64,000 nt of DNA from Deltaproteobacteria bacterium (lineage in GTDB: Bacteria > Desulfobacterota > Binatia > Binatales > Binataceae), in NCBI GenBank assembly GCA_021799495.1, contig JAJZAI010000009.1, positions 1 to 64,000 of the forward strand. Direction: 5' to 3'. The position numbers and the translations under genes are program-made. The notes beneath the pieces were generated by a model, which was not told where the DNA came from, did no database searches, and was given only the letters and a program-made list of their open reading frames with translations. Below are positions 37,920-47,459 of this stretch, one piece after another. How positions within the stretch are numbered: position 1 is the first letter of the stretch; each line of letters begins with the position of its first letter.

Positions 37920-38147
37920 ATGGACCGGCATCATCTGGCGTCGATGGCCAACGAAATCGGCGAATTTTTCGAATCGGCGGCGAGCCACGACGAGGCCGTC
38001 GCCGCGATTGCGCAGCATCTGAAGAGTTTTTGGGAGCCCCGGATGCGGCGCGAGATAATTGCTTATGCGGCGGCGGGCGGCGGCGAATTGACGCCGATCG
38101 TCCGCGAAGCCGTGCTGACGCTCAAGGCGCCTGCGGAGAACCGCTGA
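37920..38147 (+). CDS. fdsD: NAD-dependent formate dehydrogenase delta subunit
   Basis: MDRHHLASMANEIGEFFESAASHDEAVAAIAQHLKSFWEPRMRREIIAYAAAGGGELTPIVREAVLTL matches the FdsD 'MANqIg.FF...W.PRMR..L' pattern. Confidence 0.85.
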   Translation: MDRHHLASMANEIGEFFESAASHDEAVAAIAQHLKSFWEPRMRREIIAYAAAGGGELTPIVREAVLTLKAPAENR

Positions 38148-38149
38148 CG

Positions 38150-39175
38150 GTGTTGCGCGGCGTGTTGTCTGGCTTCGGCGCGGTTGCCGCGCAGGCGCAT
38201 CTGCCGGGATGGCGAGCGCGGCCGGAGGTTTCGCTTGCCGCGATCCACGAGCCTTCGCCCGAACGTCGCCATCAAGCGCTAAAGCTGCTCAAAAACGTCA
38301 GAATCTACGACAACTTCGACCTGATGCTCGAAGGCGAGGCACCCGATTTTGTCGATATCGCGAGTCCGCCGGCGTTTCATGCCGCGGCGGCGTGCAAAGC
38401 TTTGGCCGCGGGCGCGCACGTACTGGTTGAGAAGCCCCTTTGTCTCGATCCAGCCGAGTTCGACGATCTGGAAAAGCTGGCGGTCGCGAATCGTCGCGTT
38501 CTGATGTGCGTGCATAACTGGAAACACGCGCCGCCCTATCATAAAGCGCATCAGTTGATCGCATCGGGACGGCTTGGCCGGATTGGCCATCTGGTTTTGA
38601 CCAGATGGCGCCCCGGACCGGCCGGAGCGGGCGGCACGGCGGTCAATGGCGAACGCTGGCGGACCGATCTTAAAGCCGGCGGCGGAATCCTTATAGATCA
38701 TGGCTGGCATACGCTTTATCTCGCCAATTGGCTGATGGGCGGAATAGCGCCCATGACCGTCTCGGCGTGGCTGGACCGGCCGGATGGCGCCGCCGCCGAG
38801 GATTTTGCCGATTTGCGATTGGAATATCCCGACCGCCGCCTCGCATCGATCAATCTGTCGTGGCGCGCGACCGTGCGCCGCACTTCAGCGGCGATTTTTG
38901 GCGCGGCGGGCGCCATCGAGATCGACGGAGACCGGCTGCTGCTGACTGATCGGTCGGGAAAATCCGAGAACCATGCCGTGGCCGACCAGCCGGATGATTC
39001 CTACCACGCGGCCTGGTTCGCCGGGATGGCCGCGGAATTCATCGATGCGATCGCGCAAGGGGGCGCCGGCGCGGTCGCGGCTGTGAATCTTGCCGAGGCG
39101 AAATCGGCCGTGCGGGCGATCGCCGCCGCGCGGCGCTCCGCGGAGTCAGACGGCCTCCCGATACGGCTGGCCTAG
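38150..39175 (+). CDS. Gfo/Idh/MocA-family oxidoreductase
   Basis: VLSGFGAVAAQAHLPGWRARPEVSLAAIHEPSPERRHQA...FVDIASPPAFHAAAACKALAAGAHVLVEKPLCLD...GGGILIDHGWHTLYLANWLMG. GTG start at 38150 proposed. Confidence 0.85.
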   Translation: MLRGVLSGFGAVAAQAHLPGWRARPEVSLAAIHEPSPERRHQALKLLKNVRIYDNFDLMLEGEAPDFVDIASPPAFHAAAACKALAAGAHVLVEKPLCLDPAEFDDLEKLAVANRRVLMCVHNWKHAPPYHKAHQLIASGRLGRIGHLVLTRWRPGPAGAGGTAVNGERWRTDLKAGGGILIDHGWHTLYLANWLMGGIAPMTVSAWLDRPDGAAAEDFADLRLEYPDRRLASINLSWRATVRRTSAAIFGAAGAIEIDGDRLLLTDRSGKSENHAVADQPDDSYHAAWFAGMAAEFIDAIAQGGAGAVAAVNLAEAKSAVRAIAAARRSAESDGLPIRLA

Positions 39176-39251
39176 TCCGGCCGCACCGGCCGCTCGCGCC
39201 AAGTTTTTAGGCATGGCCTGACCGATCGGACTGGATCGCCGGCCAGCCCTA

Positions 39252-39279
39252 TTGACTTTCATCCGATGGCGGTTACGAT
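39252..39279 (+). promoter_or_regulatory. putative sigma-70 promoter upstream of the tetR/hpn cluster
   Basis: TTGACT-N16-TACGAT about 160 bp upstream of the TetR ORF. Confidence 0.4.
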
Positions 39280-39413
39280 GGTTCATTGACCGGATGGTTA
39301 GGGAATTATCATCGCTTTTTCTGGACTTAGTTTGATGCCGCCGCTCAATTTGATTCGTCCGGTCGAAAAGGCGGGCGCGGCGTCAAAACCTCGCATACGA
39401 TGGCGATTCCTCC

Positions 39414-40106
39414 TTGGCTGAGAGGCTCGGCGAATCGGTGGCGGCCGCAAACAAGATGAACTCGGCGGAGCAGGGCGCCGGCGCTCCGGAGCTGCGCGCG
39501 CCGGAGTCTCGCGACGAGATTCTGAAGGCGGCGATCAAGCTCTTCGCGAATCGGGGTTTCCACGAGACCTCGATGGCCGAAGTGGCGCGCGCCGCCAACG
39601 TCAGCAAAGCGCTGATCTTCTGGCACTTCAAGACCAAGGAAGATCTGTTCATGGCGGTGCTGAACCGCCTGCTCGAGCCGTACGTAATCGATTTCGCCGA
39701 GGAGGCGGGCGCGCTCGGCGAAGTCGCGCAGATCATGCAACTGGTGGAACTCTACCTGATGTTCGTGCGCGACAACGCGAGTTCGATCCGTTTTTTTGTG
39801 GCGCAATTGATGCGCGGCGAACTGGCCTCGGACGCGCTTACCGGCCCGGTGATGCAGCTCTACGACGGTTATCGCGGCCTGTTGGTCGATCTGATTGGAC
39901 GCGCCCAGGCCAAAGACCTGTGTCTCAAGGATTTTCCGGCCGCGGCGGTGGCGCGGATGCTGCTGTCGATGCTGAATGGGACTTTGATTGAGATGTTGTT
40001 CGCTGAAAATGCCAACGCCGACGTTGCGAGCGCGATCGCGATGATCCGGCAGTGGCTGTTCGGCGGCCGCGCGGGAGCCGCGAAAGACGCGCCGCCCGAG
40101 CTTTAA
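39414..40106 (+). CDS. TetR/AcrR-family transcriptional regulator
   Basis: SRDEILKAAIKLFANRGFHETSMAEVARAANVSKALIFWHFKTKEDLFMAVLNRLL helix-turn-helix. Confidence 0.92.
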   Translation: MAERLGESVAAANKMNSAEQGAGAPELRAPESRDEILKAAIKLFANRGFHETSMAEVARAANVSKALIFWHFKTKEDLFMAVLNRLLEPYVIDFAEEAGALGEVAQIMQLVELYLMFVRDNASSIRFFVAQLMRGELASDALTGPVMQLYDGYRGLLVDLIGRAQAKDLCLKDFPAAAVARMLLSMLNGTLIEMLFAENANADVASAIAMIRQWLFGGRAGAAKDAPPEL

Positions 40107-40143
40107 CCGATTACTTGCGAGGATTGCCAGGAGCTTCGATTCG

Positions 40144-41148
40144 ATGCGCATTCCGCTCAGACAGATGATCGATCTTGGACGCCACATGCGCCGCAAAAAG
40201 CGGGCGGGCGAAAAATATTTTCCGCTGGTGCTGATGCTCGAGCCGCTGCACGCCTGCAATCTCGCCTGTATCGGATGCGGCAGGATTGTCGAATACAAGG
40301 ACACGATCCGCGACCAGATGGCGCTCGAGGACGCGCTCGGCTCGGCTCAGGAAGCGGACGCGCCGATCGTTTCGATCTGCGGCGGCGAACCGCTGATGTA
40401 CAAGCATATCGCGCCGCTCACGCAGCGGCTGATCAGCGAGCAGCGCCGCCACGTGATGATCTGCACCAACGCGATTCTGCTGGAGCGGTTCGTCAAGCAG
40501 GTCGCGCCCAGCCCCTATCTCAGTTTCAATCTGCATATCGACGGCATGCGCGAAACCAACGACCGCGTGCTCGCGCGCAAGGGCCATTTCGATATCGTCG
40601 TCAAGATGATCAAGATGCTCAAGGAGCGCGGCTATCGCGTGCAGACCAACTCGACGATCTACCGCGAAACCGGGGCCGACGAAGTCGAGGAGTTGATCCG
40701 TTTTCTCGGCGGGCTTGGGGTGGACGGCATGCTGGTGACGCCCGGCTATCACTACCAAGTGCTGACCAACGACGATCTTTATATGACCTCCGACGAGATG
40801 CCGTACAAATTCCAGCGCGTACGCAAGCTCGCCGACGACTACAAATTGATCAACACGCCGCTCTATCTCGATTTCCTGGTGGGCGAACGGGACCTCCTGT
40901 GCAGTCCGTGGACCACGGTCACGCGTAACCCGCGCGGCTGGAAGGGGCCGTGTTATCTGATCACGAACGGGCATTACGAGACCTTCAAGGAGCTGCACGC
41001 CGCGACGGACTGGGAATATTATCGGACCAAGCAGGATATCCGCTGCAAGGATTGCCGGTTGCATTCCGGTTTTGAAGGAACGGTCGCGCTCGATTTCGGC
41101 AAGAACCTGAAGGATTCCTGGCGGGTGGTGCGCCATTACCTGGCGTAA
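40144..41148 (+). CDS. hpnH: adenosyl-hopene transferase, radical SAM
   Basis: MRIPLRQMIDLGRHMRRKKRAGEKYFPLVLMLEPLHACNLACIGCGRIVEYKDTIRDQMALEDALGS...ICGGEPLMYKHI (CxxxCxxC). Confidence 0.95.
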   Translation: MRIPLRQMIDLGRHMRRKKRAGEKYFPLVLMLEPLHACNLACIGCGRIVEYKDTIRDQMALEDALGSAQEADAPIVSICGGEPLMYKHIAPLTQRLISEQRRHVMICTNAILLERFVKQVAPSPYLSFNLHIDGMRETNDRVLARKGHFDIVVKMIKMLKERGYRVQTNSTIYRETGADEVEELIRFLGGLGVDGMLVTPGYHYQVLTNDDLYMTSDEMPYKFQRVRKLADDYKLINTPLYLDFLVGERDLLCSPWTTVTRNPRGWKGPCYLITNGHYETFKELHAATDWEYYRTKQDIRCKDCRLHSGFEGTVALDFGKNLKDSWRVVRHYLA

Positions 41149-41320
41149 AGCCGGCGGCGTCCGGCCGGCGGTCATCGGAAGCGGCGCGGCTTTTCGCGGG
41201 CGCCGGCGGAACGAAGCGGCGATTTGGCATGAGGTCGCGGGCGCGAAAGCGGTCGCGGTGGACGTTGGCGGCGGCGCATCCGGATTGCGAGGCGGTGCGG
41301 CGGAGGACGAATCATTGAGC

Positions 41321-42250
41321 ATGGCAGAGCCTAAGCCATACGGCGTCGCGGATGGTTCGGCGCGCGCGTTCGATCTGGACGGCTACCTGAAATCGCGCGG
41401 CGCGATCGTTGAACGCGCGCTGGCCGCGGTGGTCGCGGAGTCTGACGGCGCCGCGACCCGCCTGCTCGAAGCGATGCGCTACAGCCTGCTCGCGGGCGGC
41501 AAGCGCCTGCGTCCGATTTTGGCGCTCGCCGCCTGCGAGGCGGTCGGCGGCGCGCTTGACGACGCGCTTCCTTACGCGTGCGCGATGGAAATGATCCACA
41601 CCTACTCGCTGATCCACGATGACCTGCCGTGCATGGACGACGATGACCTGCGCCGCGGCCGGCCGACGAATCACAAGGTTTACGGCGAAGCGATCGCGAC
41701 GCTGGCGGGCGACGGCCTGTTGACCGACGCGTTCAAGGTCCTCGCGCGCAGCGGCGCCCATGCGCCGGCGGCGTTGCTCGAAACGATCGCGGAACTGGCG
41801 GAAGCCGCCGGCTCGGCCGGGATGGTGGGCGGCCAGGTTATCGACCTGCTGGGCGAAGGGCGCGAGCTTGGCCTTGCGGAACTCGAAGTGATGCATCGGC
41901 GGAAAACCGGCGCGCTGTTCGTAGCCGCGGTGTGCGGCGGCGCGCGGCTCGGCGGCGCGAACGCGGCGCAGCTTGCGGCCTTGCGCGAATATGCCCGGGC
42001 GCTCGGACTCGCGTTTCAGGTGATCGACGATTTGCTGGACGTCGAAGCGTCGACCGAAGCGATGGGCAAGCGCACCAACAAGGACGGCGCGCGCGGCAAA
42101 TCGACCTACCCGGCGCTGATGGGCGCGGGGCGGGCGCGGGAGCTGGCGCACAACCTGATCGCCGAGGCGGCCGGCGCGCTGCGCGAATTCGACCGCCGCG
42201 CGGACGCGTTGCGGGCGCTTGCGGCCTACGCGGTGGAGCGCGAGCTGTGA
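41321..42250 (+). CDS. ispA: polyprenyl (farnesyl) diphosphate synthase
   Basis: LLAGGKRLRPILALAACEA, YSLIHDDLPCMDDDDLRRGRPTNHKVYGEA, FQVIDDLLDVEASTEAMGKRTNKD (FARM and SARM motifs). Confidence 0.94.
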   Translation: MAEPKPYGVADGSARAFDLDGYLKSRGAIVERALAAVVAESDGAATRLLEAMRYSLLAGGKRLRPILALAACEAVGGALDDALPYACAMEMIHTYSLIHDDLPCMDDDDLRRGRPTNHKVYGEAIATLAGDGLLTDAFKVLARSGAHAPAALLETIAELAEAAGSAGMVGGQVIDLLGEGRELGLAELEVMHRRKTGALFVAAVCGGARLGGANAAQLAALREYARALGLAFQVIDDLLDVEASTEAMGKRTNKDGARGKSTYPALMGAGRARELAHNLIAEAAGALREFDRRADALRALAAYAVEREL

Positions 42251-43311
42251 GTCAGGCGGCGCAAATCTACGCCGACCGCATGCACGCGCGGCAGGCGATG
42301 CTGCTCGCGCCGGGCCGGCTGGAGCTGCGCGAATTCGCGCCGCCCGCGCCCGGTCCGGGCGAGTTGCTGGTCAAAATCGAGTGCGCGCTCAGTTGCGGCA
42401 CCGATCTGAAAACCTGGCGTCGGGGCCATCCGGTGTGGAAGCTGCCGGCGCCGTTCGGCCATGAGTTCGCCGGCGTGGTGGCGGCGGCGGGCGCGGGCGT
42501 CGAAAAGTTCAAGGCGGGCGACGCGGTGATGGCGGCGCCGACGGCGCCATGCGGCCACTGTTTTTATTGCATGCGCGGACAGGAGAATTTGTGCGCGCAG
42601 GCGATGGATCGCATGGTGATGGGCGCCTATGCGGACTACCTGCTGCTGCCGGCGCATATCGTCGCCCGCAACGCTTTCCACAAGCCGCCCGGGCTGCCGT
42701 TCGAGGAGGCCGCGCTGCTCGAGCCGCTGTCCTGCGTGGTCCACGCGCAGGAGATGGCGCGGCCGGAGGCGGACGAATGCGTGCTGATTATCGGCGCCGG
42801 CGCCTTTGGAATCATGCACGCGATGGCGCTGAAGGCGGCGGGCGTGCGCCAGGTCGCGATCGCCGGACGCGGCGGCAAGCGGCTGCAATGGGCGGGCGAG
42901 CTGGGCGCCGACCGCGTGATCGACGCGGCGCGCGAAGACGCCGCGCGCGCGATCGGCGCGCTCAACGGCGGCTACGGCCCGGACCTCGTGATCGAATGCA
43001 CTGGGCAGGTCGCGGGATGGGAAGAGGCGTTCCGGCGCGTACGCCGCGGCGGCCGCGTGGTGTTTTTCGGCGGATGCGCGGCGGGCACGGCGCTGAACGT
43101 GGATACGCGCCGCATGCACTATGACAATTTGACGCTGCTCGCGCCGTTTCATTTCCGGCCGCGCGACGTTACGGCCGCGTTCGCGATGCTGAGCGCGCGG
43201 CGGCTGGGCGCGGGCCGCTTGATCAATGCGCGCCGGCGGCTCGACCAATTGACGGAAGTATTCGCGATGCTCGAACGGAGCGCTGCGCTCAAGTGCGCGG
43301 TGATTCCCTGA
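42247..43311 (+). CDS. zinc-binding medium-chain alcohol dehydrogenase
   Basis: IECALSCGTDLKTWRRGHPVWKLPAPFGHEFAGVVAAAGAGVEKFKAGDAVMAAPTAPCGHCFYCMRGQENLC; GTG start overlaps the ispA stop (gtga). Confidence 0.92.
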   Translation: MSQAAQIYADRMHARQAMLLAPGRLELREFAPPAPGPGELLVKIECALSCGTDLKTWRRGHPVWKLPAPFGHEFAGVVAAAGAGVEKFKAGDAVMAAPTAPCGHCFYCMRGQENLCAQAMDRMVMGAYADYLLLPAHIVARNAFHKPPGLPFEEAALLEPLSCVVHAQEMARPEADECVLIIGAGAFGIMHAMALKAAGVRQVAIAGRGGKRLQWAGELGADRVIDAAREDAARAIGALNGGYGPDLVIECTGQVAGWEEAFRRVRRGGRVVFFGGCAAGTALNVDTRRMHYDNLTLLAPFHFRPRDVTAAFAMLSARRLGAGRLINARRRLDQLTEVFAMLERSAALKCAVIP

Positions 43312-43372
43312 GCGCGCAAGGCAAGGAAGGCGCGCCGCACATCACCGGGCGGAAGCGCACACGTGGCGGAGA

Positions 43373-45337
43373 ATGGATCAGGTTTCGCAAGCAATGAACG
43401 GACACGGCGCCGCGGCGCCGGTGCGCGACGAATTCTCGGCGCGTCTCGACTTCACGATCGCGCAGGCGCGGGATTCCCTGATTCGCGAGCAGCGGCCCGA
43501 GGGATACTGGCAGGCGGCGCTCGAAGCGAACGCCGAAATGAACGCGGAGTACATCATCTTCAACCGCTTCATGGAGGTCGAGCGCGACCCGGAGCTGGAG
43601 GCGAAACTCAAACGGCTGCTGCTCGACACGCAGCAGGCGGACGGCGGATGGTCGTTGTTTCCGGGCGCCGAGAGCCATCTTTCGACCTCGATCGAAACCT
43701 ATTTCGCGCTGAAGCTCGCCGGGATGCGGCCGAACGACGAAGCGATGATCCAGGCGCGGCGGTTCGTGCTGTCGCAAGGCGGAATCGCCAATGCCGGCAC
43801 GCTGGCGCGCTTCTATCTCGCCGCGATGAACCAGGCGCCGTGGAGCGCGACGCCGGCGTTGCCGGTCGAAATTACGCTGTTGCCGGGCTGGTTTCCCGTC
43901 AACATGTACGAGCTTTCGTCGTGGGCGCGCGGCACGCTGTTCGCGCTGATGACGTTGCAGGCGGCGCGGCCGGCGCGCGTCGTCGATTGGCGCGAAGGCG
44001 TGCTGGAGCTCTATATCCAGCCGCCGCACTTCACCAAATTCAGGATGCCGCGCGGCGCGCGCCTGTTCTCGCTGCGCAACGCGCTGCTGGCCGCCGACAC
44101 GGCGCTGCGCGGCTACGAGCGGATCCATTCGCGCCGGCTGCGCGCCCGCGCGATTCGTTACGCCGAAAACTGGCTGCTCGAGCATCAGGACGCCAACGGC
44201 TCATGGGGCGGAATCCAGCCGTGCTATCTGCTTACGCCGATGGCGCTGAAGGGACTCGGCTACCGCAACGACCATCCGGTGATCGTCAAGGCGCTGGAAG
44301 CCGCGCGCGAATTGATCTGGGACATGGGCGACCGGATCCTCTACCAGCCGTGCGTGTCGCCGAACTGGGACACCGCGCTGGCGGCGAAAGCGCTACTCGA
44401 CTCCGGCACTCCCGGCGACCATCCTGCGCTACGCGGCGCGGCGCGCTGGCTGATCGAGCATCAGATATTCAAGCGCGGCGACTGGTCGGTGAAGCGGCCC
44501 GATCTGGAACCCGGCGGATGGGCGTTCGAGTTTTACAACGACTGGTTCCCCGATGTTGACGATTCGGCGGTGATTCTGATGGTGCTGGCCGAAGCGGCGC
44601 ACGACGACGCGGCCGCGCGCGAGCGCGCGATCCGGCTGGGCGCGAACTGGGTGATGGGGATGCAGTGGCGCGACGGCGGCTTCGCCGCGTTCGACGCCGA
44701 CAACGATTCCCGGTGGCTGAACCACGCGCCGTTCGCCGACGTCGAGGCGTCGACCGACCCGGCGTGCGCGGACCTGACCGGCCGCGTGCTGGAAATGATG
44801 GCCGCGGTCGGCTATCGCGCCGACCATCCGGTGGCGCAGCGCGCGATCGCGTGGCTGAAGCGCGATCAGAAAGCCGACGGATCGTGGTGGGGGCGATGGG
44901 GCGTCAGCTATATTTACGGGACTTTTTCCGCGCTCTCGGGCCTGCGCGCGATCGGCGCCGATATGAGCGAAGCGTGGATCAAACGGGCGGCCGAGTGGCT
45001 GAAGTCGGTGCAGAACGCGGACGGCGGATGGGGCGAGAGCTGCAAGGCGGATCGCGATCCGTCGTGCAAAGGCAAGGGCGCGAGCACGCCGTCGCAAACC
45101 GCGTGGGGCATGATTGGCCTGCTCGCGGCCGAGGACGGGTTGAGCGACAATCTCATGCGGGCGGCCTTGTGGCTGTTCGCCGAACAGAATGGCGAGGGCA
45201 GGTGGGAGGATCTGGAATTTACCGGCACGGGATTCCCCAACCATTTTTACCTGCGCTACCACATGTACGCGCACTATTTTCCGCTGATGGCGCTGGGGCG
45301 GCTCAGGCGGCGGATGGCGGAAGGCGGCGCGCGCTGA
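43373..45337 (+). CDS. shc: squalene-hopene cyclase
   Basis: QW-type repeats (ADGGWSLFPGAESHLSTS, ANGSWGGIQPCYLL, ADGSWWGRWGVSYIYGTF, ADGGWGESCKADRD, GEGRWEDLEFTGTGFPNHFYLRYHMYAHYFPLMALGR) and DVDDSA catalytic motif. Confidence 0.96.
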   Translation: MDQVSQAMNGHGAAAPVRDEFSARLDFTIAQARDSLIREQRPEGYWQAALEANAEMNAEYIIFNRFMEVERDPELEAKLKRLLLDTQQADGGWSLFPGAESHLSTSIETYFALKLAGMRPNDEAMIQARRFVLSQGGIANAGTLARFYLAAMNQAPWSATPALPVEITLLPGWFPVNMYELSSWARGTLFALMTLQAARPARVVDWREGVLELYIQPPHFTKFRMPRGARLFSLRNALLAADTALRGYERIHSRRLRARAIRYAENWLLEHQDANGSWGGIQPCYLLTPMALKGLGYRNDHPVIVKALEAARELIWDMGDRILYQPCVSPNWDTALAAKALLDSGTPGDHPALRGAARWLIEHQIFKRGDWSVKRPDLEPGGWAFEFYNDWFPDVDDSAVILMVLAEAAHDDAAARERAIRLGANWVMGMQWRDGGFAAFDADNDSRWLNHAPFADVEASTDPACADLTGRVLEMMAAVGYRADHPVAQRAIAWLKRDQKADGSWWGRWGVSYIYGTFSALSGLRAIGADMSEAWIKRAAEWLKSVQNADGGWGESCKADRDPSCKGKGASTPSQTAWGMIGLLAAEDGLSDNLMRAALWLFAEQNGEGRWEDLEFTGTGFPNHFYLRYHMYAHYFPLMALGRLRRRMAEGGAR

Positions 45338-45353
45338 GGCTGCCGCGGGCGCC

Positions 45354-46532
45354 ATGAAGGAAATCGCCATACTGGGATCGACCGGATCGGTCGGCGTCAC
45401 CACGCTCGACGTGGCCGGACGGTTTCAGGATCGCTTCCGCGTCGCCGCGCTGGCGGCCGGGCGCAACGTCGCGTTGCTCGCGGAGCAGGTGCGGCGCTTC
45501 GCGCCGGAGCTGGTTTCGGTCGCCACGCGGGAGCTGGCGGACGAGCTGGCGCAAAGGATCGCGCCGCTCAAGCCGCGCATCGTCCACGGCGCTGAAGGCG
45601 CGATCGCGGTGGCCACGTGTCCGCGGGCGCGGCTGGTGATGTCGGCGCTGGTGGGCGCGATCGGGCTCGGCCCGACGCTCGCGGCGATTCGCGCGGGCAA
45701 GGATATCGCGTTCGCCAACAAGGAAGTGATGGTCGTCGCGGGCGAAATTGTGACGCGCGCGGCGCGCGAGCATGGCGTGCGGCTGCTGCCTGTGGACAGC
45801 GAGCATAACGCGGTGTTTCAGTGCCTCGAAGGCCGGTCGCGTGAAAGCGTCAGGCGGATAATCCTGACCGCTTCGGGCGGGCCGTTCCGCGCCTGGCCGA
45901 TCGATCGTTTCGGCTCGATTACGGTCGCCGACGCGCTCAACCATCCGACCTGGAAGATGGGCGCGAAAATCACGATCGACTCGGCGACCCTGATGAACAA
46001 GGGCCTCGAAGTGATCGAAGCGCGCTGGCTGTTCGATCTTGCGCCGGAACGGATCGACGTGGTGATCCATCCGCAGAGCGTGATTCATTCGATGGTCGAG
46101 CTGGTGGACGGATCGGTGCTGGCGGAAATGGCGACGCCGGACATGGCGATTCCCGTGGCGTTCGCGCTCGCGTATCCTGATCGCCTGCCGCTGGAGCATC
46201 TCGAACGGCTGGAGTTCGCGCGCTGCGGGAACCTGAGCTTCGAGCCGCCTGACGCGGCGAAATTCCCGTGCCTCGGCCTGGCCTATGAGGCGCTGCGGGC
46301 TGGCGGTACGATGCCGGCGTGCCTCAGCGCGGCGAACGAGGAACTGGTGGCGGCGTTTCTCGGCGGACGCCTGCGTTTCGCCGACATTCCGCGCCACGTC
46401 GAAACGGTGATGGGGCGTCATCGCAACGGCCCGGCGCGCACGCTTGAGGACGCGCTTGAGGCCGATGGATGGGCGCGCGCGATGGCGCGCGAATTGATCG
46501 GCGGGGATGGCGCGAGCGCGGCGCGGGCGTGA
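45354..46532 (+). CDS. dxr: 1-deoxy-D-xylulose 5-phosphate reductoisomerase
   Basis: MKEIAILGSTGSVGVTTLDV, NKEVMVVAGEIV, LLPVDSEHNAVFQCLEG, LTASGGPFRAW, HPTWKMGAKITIDSATLMNKGLEVIEARWLF. Confidence 0.96.
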   Translation: MKEIAILGSTGSVGVTTLDVAGRFQDRFRVAALAAGRNVALLAEQVRRFAPELVSVATRELADELAQRIAPLKPRIVHGAEGAIAVATCPRARLVMSALVGAIGLGPTLAAIRAGKDIAFANKEVMVVAGEIVTRAAREHGVRLLPVDSEHNAVFQCLEGRSRESVRRIILTASGGPFRAWPIDRFGSITVADALNHPTWKMGAKITIDSATLMNKGLEVIEARWLFDLAPERIDVVIHPQSVIHSMVELVDGSVLAEMATPDMAIPVAFALAYPDRLPLEHLERLEFARCGNLSFEPPDAAKFPCLGLAYEALRAGGTMPACLSAANEELVAAFLGGRLRFADIPRHVETVMGRHRNGPARTLEDALEADGWARAMARELIGGDGASAARA

Positions 46533-47449
46533 TGGCGGAATCGAGCGCACAGGCGGACGGCGGTTTGCGAATCGCGCCGCCGCGCGGCGGGGCCGCATCC
46601 GCGGCGCCGATCGGCATGGCCGAGGCGTATGCGTGGTGCGGGCGGCTCGCGCGGTCGCACTACGAAAACTTCACTGTGGCGTCATGGCTGATGCCGCGCG
46701 CAATGAGGCCGCATATGCATGCGATTTATGCGTATGCGCGGATGGCCGACGATTTCGCGGACGAGGAGCGCAGCCTTGCCCGCCTGGACGAATGGGAGCG
46801 GCAGCTCGACTCGGCGTACGCCGGCGCTCCAAAGCATCCGGTGTTCGTCGCGCTGGCCGATACGGTTCGGAAGTTCGATATTCCGCGTCAGCCGTTCGCG
46901 GACCTGCTGCGAGCGTTCCGCTCCGACGTGAATTTCAGCGGGTTCGAGACGCTCGACGATCTGCTCGGCTACGCGCGGTATTCGGCGAACCCGGTCGGCC
47001 GGCTGGTGCTGTATTTGTTCGGCTATCGCGACGCGGAGCGGCAGCGGCTTTCCGATCTGGTGTGCTCGGGCCTGCAGCTTGCGAATTTCTGGCAGGACGT
47101 CGCGATCGATTTCGGCAAAGATCGCATCTACTTTCCGCGCCGTGACATGGCGCGCTTCGGCGTGACGCCCGCAGCGATCGGGGCGGGCGCGGCGGACGAG
47201 CGATTCGTCGCGCTGATGCGCCATGAGATCGGCGTGGCGCGTGCGATGTTGCGCGACGGCGCTGAACTTGCGCATGTCGTGGACCGGCGGCTGCGGCGGG
47301 ACGTGTTGATGTTCGCGGGCGGCGGACTGCGGATTCTTCGGGCGATTGAGCGTATCGGCTACGATGTATTTCGCGCTCGCCCCAAACTCGGCAAGCGCGA
47401 TTACCTAGCGGTCGGATGGAACGCTTTTTGTGGGCGCATTGCGGACTGA
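46532..47449 (+). CDS. hpnC: squalene/phytoene synthase family protein HpnC
   Basis: EAYAWCGRLARSHYENFTVASWLMPRAMRPHMHAIYAYARMADDFADE...LQLANFWQDVAIDFGKDRIYFP. Confidence 0.9.
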   Translation: MAESSAQADGGLRIAPPRGGAASAAPIGMAEAYAWCGRLARSHYENFTVASWLMPRAMRPHMHAIYAYARMADDFADEERSLARLDEWERQLDSAYAGAPKHPVFVALADTVRKFDIPRQPFADLLRAFRSDVNFSGFETLDDLLGYARYSANPVGRLVLYLFGYRDAERQRLSDLVCSGLQLANFWQDVAIDFGKDRIYFPRRDMARFGVTPAAIGAGAADERFVALMRHEIGVARAMLRDGAELAHVVDRRLRRDVLMFAGGGLRILRAIERIGYDVFRARPKLGKRDYLAVGWNAFCGRIAD

Positions 47450-47459
47450 AAAAATAGCC

